Below, piece after piece: positions 55,860-63,735 of a DNA stretch of 64,000 bases (position 1 is its first letter; the number at the start of each line of letters is the position of its first letter). The position numbers and the translations under genes are program-made. The DNA comes from an uncultured Pelagibacteraceae bacterium (GTDB taxonomy: Bacteria > Pseudomonadota > Alphaproteobacteria > Pelagibacterales > AG-422-B15), in contig CACMIV010000002.1 in NCBI GenBank assembly GCA_902613805.1, positions 124,001-188,000 of the forward strand, given 5' to 3'. The notes beneath the pieces are model-generated. The model searched no databases, was not told where the DNA came from, and saw nothing but the letters and a program-made list of their open reading frames with translations.

Positions 55860-57917
55860 ATGAGGCCAAAGATCTTATACAAGCTTTTTTCAAATATAAT
55901 GACGATAAAAGGTATTGGACCAAAGAACGCTAAAATAATTGAGAGATTATGTGGTAAATATATTGTTGATTTATTATTTCATAAACCAGCCGCATACATA
56001 GACAGAAGAAATAGTCCTAAAATTATTGATTTGGAAGAAGGAAGTATTGCAACTGTCGTTGTTAAAATTGATAGTCACACACCAGTTTTCAATAGGAGAA
56101 TGCCATATCGAGTTAATGTCTCTGATGACAGCGGACAAATGTCAATTGTCTATTTTAATCTACGAGGTCCATACATAAAAAAAATCTTACCGATCGGTAG
56201 CACTAGGGTTATAAGTGGTAAAATTGAAAAATTTAACGATTTGTATCAAATTACACATCCTCATCATGTAGTTGATATTAAAAACTTAGATTCTGTTAAA
56301 AAGATTGAGTGCGTTTACCCTTTAACAGCAGGAATGACATCTAAAATTATTCAAAAATCAATTAATTCTGCATTAAGTATGGTTGATGAATTGCCTGAAT
56401 GGATACCTGAAAAGGTTTTAGAGAGAAACAAATGGCCATCGTGGAAAGACTCTATTTATCAAATGCATAACCCAAAAGATGTGAAGGAACATGATGATAA
56501 TAAATATATAGAACGGCTTGTTTTTGATGAGCTATTCTCTCAACAGTTAACAATTAGATTAATTAAAAACAAAATTAGTCATAAAAATGGAATTTCACTT
56601 CCTAAAAAAAATAAATTATCAAAACAATTAAGAGATCAATTGAAATTTAAACTCACTGGAGATCAAGAAGCAACTATTGAAGAAATTTCAAACGATCAAG
56701 AAGATTCAAGTAAAATGTTAAGACTTTTACAAGGAGATGTAGGTAGCGGGAAAACCATTGTTGCATTATTTGCTATGATGCAATGCATTGAAAATAATAA
56801 AAGATCAGTTTTAATGGCGCCAACAGAAATTCTAGCTGAGCAGCATTTTAATACAATCAAAGAATTTATTAGCGATTTAAACCTAACATGTTCACTAATT
56901 ACATCCTCAAATAAAAATAATCATAATTTTGAAGCTGACATTATTATCGGAACACATGCATTATTTCAGCAAAAAGTAACCTTTGAAAACATTGGCCTGG
57001 TTGTCATTGATGAACAACATAAGTTTGGAGTGCACCAAAGGATTTTATTAAATGAAAAAGCAGGAAATAGTTGTGACATCTTATTGATGACCGCGACCCC
57101 TATACCTCGAACAATGGAATTGGCAGCGTATGGAGATATGGATATATCCAAAATTTCTGAAAAACCTAAAAACAGAAAGGAAATAATCACCAAATCAATC
57201 AATATCAATAAAATTGACCAACTAAAAGAAAGCCTTACAAAAATATTAAATAAGAAACAAAAGATTTATTGGGTATGCCCTTTAATTGATGAGTCTAAAA
57301 ACCTTCAGTTACAATCAGTCAATTCAAGGGTCAATGACTTAAAAAAATATTACTCATCAAACAGTGTTGGTTTAGTTCACGGTCAAATGTCTCAAGATGA
57401 AAAAAATGATGTCATGTCAAAGTTTAAAGGTAATAAAATAGATATTTTAGTCGCAACATCAGTAATCGAAGTAGGAATAGACGACCCTGATGCAACTGTA
57501 ATGATTATTGAGAATTCTGAGAGGTATGGCCTATCACAACTTCATCAACTTCGAGGAAGAGTTGGTCGAGGAAATGTGCAGTCTACATGCATATTACTTT
57601 TTGAAGGGCCTCTCACAGATAATGCTAAACGAAGATTAAAAGTGATGAAGGAGACAAACGATGGTTTTTTGATTGCTGAGGAAGATCTTGATATTAGAGG
57701 TGCTGGGGAAATCTTAGGCTCAAAACAAAGCGGTATTCCAAATTTTAGATTATCAAATCTAGATAAGCATAAGCATATACTCGAGGAAGCGAGAAGTGTT
57801 GCTATGGATATCGTCAAAGAGGATCCGGATTTGAAAAAATCTGCGGGCAAAGCACAAAGGACCCTTTTGCATCTATTTAGAAATCAAGTTGCAATCGATT
57901 ATTTAAAAACTGGCTAA
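55860..57917 (+). CDS. recG: ATP-dependent DNA helicase RecG
   Basis: RecG remodels stalled replication forks and Holliday junctions. The N-terminal wedge (OB) domain holds GIGPKNAKIIERL, FHKPAAYIDRR and the IDxH-like DSHTPVF region. The superfamily 2 motor has Walker A LLQGDVGSGKTIVAL, DEQHKFGVHQR, TATPIPRTMEL, and the late GRVGRG motif in QLHQLRGRVGRGNVQS, with FLIAEEDLDIRGAGEILG. Length 685 is normal. It is divergent from sdhE/mfd and converges on the DUF502 gene with no gap. Confidence 0.96.
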   Translation: MRPKILYKLFSNIMTIKGIGPKNAKIIERLCGKYIVDLLFHKPAAYIDRRNSPKIIDLEEGSIATVVVKIDSHTPVFNRRMPYRVNVSDDSGQMSIVYFNLRGPYIKKILPIGSTRVISGKIEKFNDLYQITHPHHVVDIKNLDSVKKIECVYPLTAGMTSKIIQKSINSALSMVDELPEWIPEKVLERNKWPSWKDSIYQMHNPKDVKEHDDNKYIERLVFDELFSQQLTIRLIKNKISHKNGISLPKKNKLSKQLRDQLKFKLTGDQEATIEEISNDQEDSSKMLRLLQGDVGSGKTIVALFAMMQCIENNKRSVLMAPTEILAEQHFNTIKEFISDLNLTCSLITSSNKNNHNFEADIIIGTHALFQQKVTFENIGLVVIDEQHKFGVHQRILLNEKAGNSCDILLMTATPIPRTMELAAYGDMDISKISEKPKNRKEIITKSININKIDQLKESLTKILNKKQKIYWVCPLIDESKNLQLQSVNSRVNDLKKYYSSNSVGLVHGQMSQDEKNDVMSKFKGNKIDILVATSVIEVGIDDPDATVMIIENSERYGLSQLHQLRGRVGRGNVQSTCILLFEGPLTDNAKRRLKVMKETNDGFLIAEEDLDIRGAGEILGSKQSGIPNFRLSNLDKHKHILEEARSVAMDIVKEDPDLKKSAGKAQRTLLHLFRNQVAIDYLKTG

Positions 57918-58556
57918 TTATTTCCTTGGTGGAACCACCATACCTGCTGATACAACCAATTTAATCGCATCTTCAACAGACATGTCAAGTTCAACGATAT
58001 CATCTTTGGGTATGAAGAGTAAAAACCCTGAGGTAGGATTTGGTGTGGTTGGAACAAATACATTAACCATTTCTATTTTCTGTCTTTCCTTGATCTCACC
58101 TTTTGTCTCACCAGTCATAAAGCCAATTGCATATATATCTTTTCTTGGATACTCAATAAGAACAACCTTTTGATATGCTGCGTCTGTGTTTGAGAATGTC
58201 TCAGTGATTTGTTTGATAGCTTTATAAACATTACCAGCTAGTGGAATACGTGTAATAAGGTTGTCAAAATAACCAAGTATGGCCTTTCCAAATAAAGTCG
58301 AAAATATTAGACCAATCAGAATAAAAGATAGAAATGCTATAACTAATTCAAGGCCAGGAATTTTATAGCCAATGATTTCAGGTAGCAGCCCATTTGGGTT
58401 AAATCTATCTGGAACCAGACCAGCAATAAATTCGACAATAAATATTGTAATATAAATCGTCGCTCCTATTGGAGCCGATATTAAAAGACCTGTAAAAAAG
58501 TATCTTTTTATGAAATTAGTGATAGGGTTTCCTTTTTTCTTATTTGCATCTGCCAT
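57918..58556 (-). CDS. DUF502 family inner-membrane protein
   Basis: This has two membrane helices (about 18-48, FTGLLISAPIGATIYITIF, and 66-92) separated by a short loop, followed by a soluble domain with GNVYKAIKQI, VLIEYPRKDIYAIGFMTGE, VFVPTTPNPTSGFLLFIP and a VEDAIKLVVSAGMVVP end. These segments are the standard DUF502 hallmark. Length 212. Function unknown. The recG/DUF502 pairing is common in alphaproteobacteria. Confidence 0.9.
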   Translation of the reverse strand: MADANKKKGNPITNFIKRYFFTGLLISAPIGATIYITIFIVEFIAGLVPDRFNPNGLLPEIIGYKIPGLELVIAFLSFILIGLIFSTLFGKAILGYFDNLITRIPLAGNVYKAIKQITETFSNTDAAYQKVVLIEYPRKDIYAIGFMTGETKGEIKERQKIEMVNVFVPTTPNPTSGFLLFIPKDDIVELDMSVEDAIKLVVSAGMVVPPRK

Positions 58557-58629
58557 AGGTTTTAATAGACTGAATCATTAAAAAAGTTTTAAAGAGATTA
58601 TCATATTTTTGGGGTTAATATAATTAATA

Positions 58630-60132
58630 ATGGCTATTTTCAAAGAATATACAAATTATGATGGTTTGGGCATAGCCGAATTAATTAGAAATAAAGAAAT
58701 ATCCCCTATTGATCCTCTTGATAGTGCCATTGATCTAATTGAAAAGCTGAACCCTAAATTAAACGCAGTGCATCGTACAATGTATCACTATGCTTTCGAG
58801 TCAATAAATAGAAACAAAGAATTAAATGGAACTTTTATTGGAGTTCCATTTCTTATGAAAGATATGGATAGTTCTTTAGCTAACTATCATATGATGCAAG
58901 GCAGTAAATATTTAAAAAACACTAAAATGCCTTACGACAATCACCTCACAAGACAATTTAGAGAAACTGGTACTGTTATATGTGGAAAATCTGCAACACC
59001 CGAATACGGTCTAATGGTTACAACTGAACCAACTGAATTTGGCCCAACAAGAAATCCTTGGGATACCAATAGAACGACAGGTGGTTCAAGTGGTGGTGCA
59101 GCTTCAGCTGTTTCAAGTCGCATAGTTCCTATTGCACATGCAAGTGATGGTGGTGGATCAATTCGAATTCCCGCAGCATCATGCGGTCTGGTTGGATTAA
59201 AGCCTAATAGAGCAAGAACATCATTCGCGCCTTCTCACGGTGATAAATGGGGAGGTCTTACCCACTCCGGTATTGTCTCTCGAACAGTCAGAGACACGGC
59301 CTATATGTATGACTGTTTGTTCGGAAACGTTGTGGGTGATCCTTATGGAATTCCATACAAAAAAGGTTCTCTGGTTGAAGCTCTGAGTAAAAAAAATAAA
59401 CTTAAGATTGGATTTAATCTTAAAAGTCCTGTTGGAATTGAACCTTCCTCTGATGCAGTTGAAGCAATTAAATTCAACGCCAAATTATGTGAAGACTTAG
59501 GACACAATGTTGAAGAAATGAATTTCAGTTATGACGGACTGCTCGCCGCAAGAGCATTTACAATCACTATATCATCTCATGTAACCCAGATGTTTAATGA
59601 ATTGAAAGATATTGTTGGAAGAGGATTTAAGAAAAATGAAGTTGAAACTGCAACTAGACTATTTAATTACTTGGGAAAAAGTTTCAGAGCGAGTGATTAC
59701 ACTTGGGCACGTTATACTATGCAAAAGATTGCTCGATCAGTAATGGAAGAAACTGATAAGTACGATGTAGTCTTAACTCCAATTATTTCTCAAAAACCTC
59801 CTCTCATTGGCGAAATTAGGCCAAACAAACAAGCGAGTATTTTAAGTGAAATCATTATGACTTTAAAATTGGGTTGGGTATTTCGTATTCAATCAATTAG
59901 AGACTCTATTCTTAATAACTTAGCACCTGAGAGTTTATGGTACTCGCCTGATGCAATGCTTCAGAACATTACTGGGCAGCCATCAATTTCATTACCAACA
60001 TATTGGACTAGTGACAATCTACCATTAGGCGTACAATTTGCATCTAGGTATGCAGATGAAGAAACATTAATTTCTCTGGCTGCTCAGTTAGAGGAAATAT
60101 CTCCTTGGATTAACAAAACTCCAAATTTATAA
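58630..60132 (+). CDS. Amidase signature family protein
   Basis: This is an AS-family hydrolase. The catalytic Lys lies in IGVPFLMKDMDSS; the Ser-cisSer pair is in TTGGSSGGAASAVSSRIVP and DGGGSIRIPAASCGLVGLKP. The C-terminal ITGQPSISLP and PLGVQFASRYADEETL follow. Length 500 is typical of stand-alone amidases rather than GatA (no gatB or gatC nearby, and the MKD context differs). The substrate is unknown; 6-aminohexanoate-cyclic-dimer hydrolase-type members are similar in length. Confidence 0.9.
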   Translation: MAIFKEYTNYDGLGIAELIRNKEISPIDPLDSAIDLIEKLNPKLNAVHRTMYHYAFESINRNKELNGTFIGVPFLMKDMDSSLANYHMMQGSKYLKNTKMPYDNHLTRQFRETGTVICGKSATPEYGLMVTTEPTEFGPTRNPWDTNRTTGGSSGGAASAVSSRIVPIAHASDGGGSIRIPAASCGLVGLKPNRARTSFAPSHGDKWGGLTHSGIVSRTVRDTAYMYDCLFGNVVGDPYGIPYKKGSLVEALSKKNKLKIGFNLKSPVGIEPSSDAVEAIKFNAKLCEDLGHNVEEMNFSYDGLLAARAFTITISSHVTQMFNELKDIVGRGFKKNEVETATRLFNYLGKSFRASDYTWARYTMQKIARSVMEETDKYDVVLTPIISQKPPLIGEIRPNKQASILSEIIMTLKLGWVFRIQSIRDSILNNLAPESLWYSPDAMLQNITGQPSISLPTYWTSDNLPLGVQFASRYADEETLISLAAQLEEISPWINKTPNL

Positions 60133-60804
60133 ATTTTTATTCTTTATTTGGCTGTTGAAGCAGAAGGTAAGAGAAAAAATACTGATAATATGGATTATTG
60201 CTATAGATTTTTGCATTAATACATTTTGCACTAATAGTTCTTCATTCAATCTTGGATCCCCGGAATATATTTGATAAATTACATAGATAACGGTTGATAT
60301 AAGAAAAATAATATTCACAACAGTATACTTATTGTCTGCATTACTAAGAAAAAAGGCAATTACAAAGAATAATGATGCTGGTACTAACCAACGAAATGCA
60401 TTTATTGCAAAAAATACATGTGCATCTCTATATAAATCGTGTGGTGTTAGGGCTACTCCAGCAAAAAATACCATTCCAATGAAAAAAAGTACTGCTGCTA
60501 TACATGCACAAAAATAAGAAACTTTATTTTCTGTAAACAACGATGGAATAAAAAAACTTGATATTCCGACCAATAAAAAACAAAAAAGTGCGGAGTTAAA
60601 AAAAAATGATGAAATGCTGTTAATATCTCCCGCAAATGTAATGTACCCACCCAGTTCACTTAAAAAATTATGACTAAATGAATAACCAATCTGATCAGGA
60701 TTATGTATGTTTCCTCCTGGAAAAAAATATGAGGCAATAATTACTGAGACAATAAAAAAAATTGATACAAATCGAATGATATAGACTGTCCAAAATTTAG
60801 TCAT
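60127..60804 (-). CDS. Six-helix membrane protein, DUF998-like, paralogue 3
   Basis: This is the last of three tandem paralogues. It begins MTKFWTVY and has about six hydrophobic helices. Conserved positions shared with the other two: FFPGGN, GYSFSHNFLSELG, SSFFFNSALF, FIPSLF and GVALTPHDLYRDAHVF. The pattern (YSxSxNFxSxLG, then LTPxDxYxxxH) recalls DUF998-type proteins, a by-eye match. I chose the ATG at 60804, aligned with the other two starts, giving an 8-nt overlap with the gene upstream. It overlaps the amidase gene's end by 6 nt. Function unknown. Confidence 0.8.
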   Translation of the reverse strand: MTKFWTVYIIRFVSIFFIVSVIIASYFFPGGNIHNPDQIGYSFSHNFLSELGGYITFAGDINSISSFFFNSALFCFLLVGISSFFIPSLFTENKVSYFCACIAAVLFFIGMVFFAGVALTPHDLYRDAHVFFAINAFRWLVPASLFFVIAFFLSNADNKYTVVNIIFLISTVIYVIYQIYSGDPRLNEELLVQNVLMQKSIAIIHIISIFSLTFCFNSQIKNKNL

Positions 60805-61513
60805 TTGCATTTTTTTTTCCTATTAACTTATCCAGGCCAAACGTGAACATGATAATTGTTGTAATCATTAGAATAATCATCACCTTCTGTAACACTACAT
60901 TAAATATCAAGAAATCCATTGTGTATGTTTCTAGAAAACGAACACGGTCATTTATTGCATCAATCGGTTGAAAGTCACCAAGATAATAAGCATAAACTCC
61001 TACTGCTATAAAAAGTAGTACACCTCCTGACGCATAATAGTTTGATAAAGGACTAAATAAAAAAGCAAGAACATAAAAGAGAATTGCTACAGAGTATAAA
61101 TTAAATGCCATAGTTGTAGTAAATAAATGCGCATCAAAATAAATATCACCTGGCGTTAAGGCAACTCCTACAAAAAAAACACAAGCTGGAAACATAAATA
61201 ATGTTCCCAAACAAGCAAATATAAACGAGTAACGATTTACCCTAAATAAACTCGGAATAAACAAAAAAGCTATACCTTGTAATAAGAGCATGTACATTGC
61301 AGTATTCCAGAAAAACGATGAAAAAAAATTTAAATCTCCAGACATTGTTTTATGAAAACCAAGCTCACTAAGAAAATTTTTATGAAATGAATAGCCTACT
61401 TGATCTAGTTCTATATGATTACCGCCAGGGTACAGAAGCATAGCAATAATTACAGCAAAAATATAATAAGCAGATGCAATTCTTGGGATATGCACACACC
61501 AGAATCTAGTCAT
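60797..61513 (-). CDS. Six-helix membrane protein, DUF998-like, paralogue 2
   Basis: This is the middle of the three tandem paralogues. It begins MTRFWCVHIPR, carries LLYPGGN, GYSFHKNFLSELG, SSFFWNTAMY and GVALTPGDIYFDAHLF, and has about six helices in 238 residues. The last codons (Asn-Asp-stop) overlap the next gene's start by 8 nt; the same 8-nt junction occurs at the upstream side. This gives direct evidence of tandem duplication. Function unknown. Confidence 0.82.
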   Translation of the reverse strand: MTRFWCVHIPRIASAYYIFAVIIAMLLYPGGNHIELDQVGYSFHKNFLSELGFHKTMSGDLNFFSSFFWNTAMYMLLLQGIAFLFIPSLFRVNRYSFIFACLGTLFMFPACVFFVGVALTPGDIYFDAHLFTTTMAFNLYSVAILFYVLAFLFSPLSNYYASGGVLLFIAVGVYAYYLGDFQPIDAINDRVRFLETYTMDFLIFNVVLQKVMIILMITTIIMFTFGLDKLIGKKNAND

Positions 61514-62216
61514 TTAAAAGTTTCTTGTAACCAAATGTAAAGATCAGAATACTGATCATAGAAATAACTGTAATTATTTTTTGCCAAACAACTGATATCG
61601 TGAATCGGTTGTAATCTATGAACTCTCCAACATTTTCCAATTCAAATGGATTGAAGTCAGGTGGAGGCTCACTTGTTTCAAAGATTGTATAGAGAGCGAC
61701 ATTTATAAAATAGATAAAAGCAACAATAGTATATCTATTACTTATTTTGCTCAGTAAAAATGCGATTGTCATAAAAAAAATACCAACAGTTTGAGCGTTA
61801 AAAGCTAAAATAACAAACCAAACATGCTCTTCAAAATAAATATCAGCTGGTGTTAAACCAACGCCAATGAAAGATATTCCAGAAATAACTAATAAAATTG
61901 ATGCAATGACTGAAATTACATATGTTTTCTTATTCTCTCTAAATAAATTTGGTACAAATACGTGAGAGACAGCGCATAATCCCATTATTAACAAAGAGCT
62001 GTTAAATAAAAAACTTGAGAGAAAGTTCTGAGTGCCATCGCGAGTAAATGTGATTCCTAAGTCACTAAAAAAATTTCCACTAAAAGAGTAAGAATTTAAA
62101 TCTGGATTAAATAAAGTTCCTCCAGGAAATAAAATCATTGCCGCAGCATTCGTTACAATAAAATATGCAATCATGAATCTAAGCGCATATACAGGAATAT
62201 AGCTAAAATTTGTCAT
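61506..62216 (-). CDS. Six-helix membrane protein, DUF998-like, paralogue 1
   Basis: This is the first of the three in transcription order. It begins MTNFSYIPVY and carries ILFPGG, SYSFSGNFFSDLG, SSFLFNSSLL, HVFVPNLF and GVGLTPADIYFEEHVW, with about six helices in 236 residues. Hydrophobic helices: about 9-30, 62-86, 98-120, 130-155, 158-178 and 205-230. A 26-codon hydrophobic ORF ends 4 nt before its start. Function unknown. Confidence 0.82.
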   Translation of the reverse strand: MTNFSYIPVYALRFMIAYFIVTNAAAMILFPGGTLFNPDLNSYSFSGNFFSDLGITFTRDGTQNFLSSFLFNSSLLIMGLCAVSHVFVPNLFRENKKTYVISVIASILLVISGISFIGVGLTPADIYFEEHVWFVILAFNAQTVGIFFMTIAFLLSKISNRYTIVAFIYFINVALYTIFETSEPPPDFNPFELENVGEFIDYNRFTISVVWQKIITVISMISILIFTFGYKKLLND

Positions 62217-62220
62217 TAAA

Positions 62221-62301
62221 TTATGCGCTGAAGCTGGATATCAGTATAAAGACCACAAAAGCAGCAACCATTATGTACATTATTTTGTTGTCTAGATTCA
62301 T
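62221..62301 (-). CDS. Tiny membrane ORF (26 residues)
   Basis: ATG 62301 opens a 26-residue frame, MNLDNKIMYIMVAAFVVFIL and then ISSFSA, with a single membrane helix. It ends 4 nt before the start of the first DUF998-like paralogue, which suggests coupling. No clear ribosome site is visible. It is divergent from the DUF962 gene. The call rests on hydrophobic profile and location only. Confidence 0.35.
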   Translation of the reverse strand: MNLDNKIMYIMVAAFVVFILISSFSA

Positions 62302-62324
62302 GATCGAAATATAATGTTTATTCT

Positions 62325-62666
62325 ATGGAAAATCCAGCTAGATATACAAATTACAAAGATTTTTTTCCTTTCTATTTAAGGGAACACAGCAAAAAGAGCA
62401 CAAGGATGCTGCATTATTTTGGAACGATTGGTTACCAAGTACTATTCTGGTCCCTGCTGCTAACTCAAAATTACTTATTCCTGCCTTTAATCTTACTTGC
62501 AGGTTATGGTCCTGCATGGATTGGGCATTTCTTTATAGAAAAAAATAAACCCGCTACGTTTAAATATCCTTTATGGTCTCTCATTGGTGATCATCATATG
62601 GCTTATTTAATGCTCACAGGCAAACTTAAGAAAAGATTATCTGATGCCGGGGTATCAACTACTTAA
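62325..62666 (+). CDS. DUF962/Mpo1-like membrane protein
   Basis: This is a small membrane protein of the DUF962 (Mpo1-like) family, whose yeast member is a dioxygenase acting on 2-hydroxy fatty acids. Visible signature: FFPFYLREHSKKSTRMLHYFG at about 14-34 (the HxxxxxRxxHxxG pattern), then GPAWIGHFFIEKNKPATF and the HH of GDHHMAYLML. Three helices, 113 residues. It converges on the MAPEG gene with a 12-nt overlap. Confidence 0.85.
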   Translation: MENPARYTNYKDFFPFYLREHSKKSTRMLHYFGTIGYQVLFWSLLLTQNYLFLPLILLAGYGPAWIGHFFIEKNKPATFKYPLWSLIGDHHMAYLMLTGKLKKRLSDAGVSTT

Positions 62667-63077
62667 AACATAATACACAGTTCCAAGAAACAATAACAAC
62701 AAAGCAGTTTGAGAAAAAATCCAGATGGCACCTCTTACTGAAGTGTTATTGAAACAGATATGTACAATGGAATGGATCACTCTAAATAATAAATATAACC
62801 ATGCGCAAATTAGCAAAAAATTACTTTCAATTTCAATAAAAACGATGATCCCTATTAGAAAATAAAAAATAACTGAAAACTCAAATATATTTGAAATATT
62901 ATTTTTTATAATTTTCAAATATAGAGGAGCATCTTTATAAGGCTCGACAGGAATACCACTTTCTTCCCAGTCCTTGCCTTTACCCATTAAATTAACTGAT
63001 GCGATTGTATGAATTAATCCAATAACAAAAGTTAATAAAATAAGCCCAAGTGCTGGAACTAAAATATTAGTTAACAT
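62655..63077 (-). CDS. MAPEG-family membrane protein
   Basis: MAPEG proteins include glutathione-dependent membrane enzymes, and bacterial members are mostly uncharacterised. Four helices are visible; the family signature is NISNIFEFSVIFYFLIG (NxxExxP-like, here with FEF) and the FRVIHSIVHICFN segment. The ATG at 63077 shares one base with the stop of the gene upstream (TGATG) and yields MLTNILVPALGLILLTF; the frame is also open upstream. It is paralogous in layout to the following entry. Confidence 0.82.
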   Translation of the reverse strand: MLTNILVPALGLILLTFVIGLIHTIASVNLMGKGKDWEESGIPVEPYKDAPLYLKIIKNNISNIFEFSVIFYFLIGIIVFIEIESNFLLICAWLYLLFRVIHSIVHICFNNTSVRGAIWIFSQTALLLLFLGTVYYVLSS

Positions 63078-63514
63078 CAGATCATTAAAGAACAGGCTCG
63101 ATAAGCCATCCACGCCAAGATAATCGTAGACGGTAACCAAAATAGCGTTCTAACTGGCAAGGCAACACCAGGTATGATTTTATTATAAAATATGTGAACG
63201 ATTGAGTGTAGAACTCTTAACCAAAAGAACCATGTTGCTAACAACATAAAATATTCATCAACTGTTCCCGTTACATAGATCATGATGCAAACTGTATAAA
63301 AGAAGATTGGAAATTCGAACAAATTTGTCAAATTTCTCTGACTATTTTGAATTAATTCGCTGCCGTTTTCAAATGTGGGTATTTTAAAATCATCTTCTGT
63401 ATTCTTCTTATCGATGACAATGGCCTTAAGTCTAAGAACTGTCCCAAAGGCAAAAACAGCCAAAGAAAGCCACAGCATATTGATTACTGGCTCAAAAATT
63501 AATTCGGGTTGCAT
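63077..63514 (-). CDS. MAPEG-family membrane protein
   Basis: This second MAPEG protein shares RNLTNLFEFPIFFYTV and LRVLHSIVHIFYN with its neighbour, so the two look like a duplicated pair. Four helices; the early segment MLWLSLAVFAFGTVLRLKAI carries an Arg/Lys after the first helix. ATG 63514 is supported by a perfect AAGGAG, 6 nt before it; an upstream ATG at 63577 lacks this support. The function is unknown. Confidence 0.85.
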   Translation of the reverse strand: MQPELIFEPVINMLWLSLAVFAFGTVLRLKAIVIDKKNTEDDFKIPTFENGSELIQNSQRNLTNLFEFPIFFYTVCIMIYVTGTVDEYFMLLATWFFWLRVLHSIVHIFYNKIIPGVALPVRTLFWLPSTIILAWMAYRACSLMI

Positions 63515-63599
63515 AATAAACTCCTTGATTGAAATAAGAATCCAGTAAATTATATATACTAATACAGTTTTAACCATATTTAATGAAAGGAGGTGGTCT

Positions 63600-63698
63600 A
63601 TGTCTATAGGTAGTATAGAGGAGCTTTGCTCGAGTAGTGAAATTCCATGTGATTGTAGATGTGGAAACCTCCACTTTTTGAGTGGAGCTCCGTTTTAA
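63600..63698 (+). CDS. Orphan Cys-rich 32-residue peptide
   Basis: The ORF encodes 32 residues: MSIGSIEELCSSSEIPCDCR up to residue 20, then CGNLHFLSGAPF. Four Cys (10, 17, 19, 21) and His25 could bind metal or form disulfides. The ribosome site GAAAGGAGGTG (63585-63595), 4 nt before ATG, is a near-perfect complement of the 16S rRNA 3' end, the strongest in the window. A TATACT at 63555-63560 is a possible -10. A 7-bp hairpin lies inside the ORF and an intrinsic terminator 7 nt after its stop. No maturation enzyme is nearby. Family not recognised; it could also be a leader peptide or a small RNA. Confidence 0.55.
   Translation: MSIGSIEELCSSSEIPCDCRCGNLHFLSGAPF
63669..63687 (+). other. Hairpin inside the Cys-rich ORF
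   Basis: CTCCACT (63669-63675) pairs with AGTGGAG (63681-63687) around a 5-nt loop, within the last third of the 32-codon ORF. It could interact with the ribosome site, because ACCTCC (63667-63672) can also pair with GGAGGT (63589-63594) there. A regulatory role is only inferred. Confidence 0.4.
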
Positions 63699-63705
63699 CT
63701 ACATT

Positions 63706-63735
63706 AAGCCCCCATTAATTTGGGGGCTTTTTTTT
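63706..63735 (+). terminator. Intrinsic (Rho-independent) terminator
   Basis: AAGCCCCC (63706-63713) pairs with GGGGGCTT (63722-63729) around the loop ATTAATTT, followed by a run of eight T. This is the strongest terminator in the window. It ends the transcript of the Cys-rich ORF on the plus strand and overlaps the end of the convergent thioesterase gene. Confidence 0.9.
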
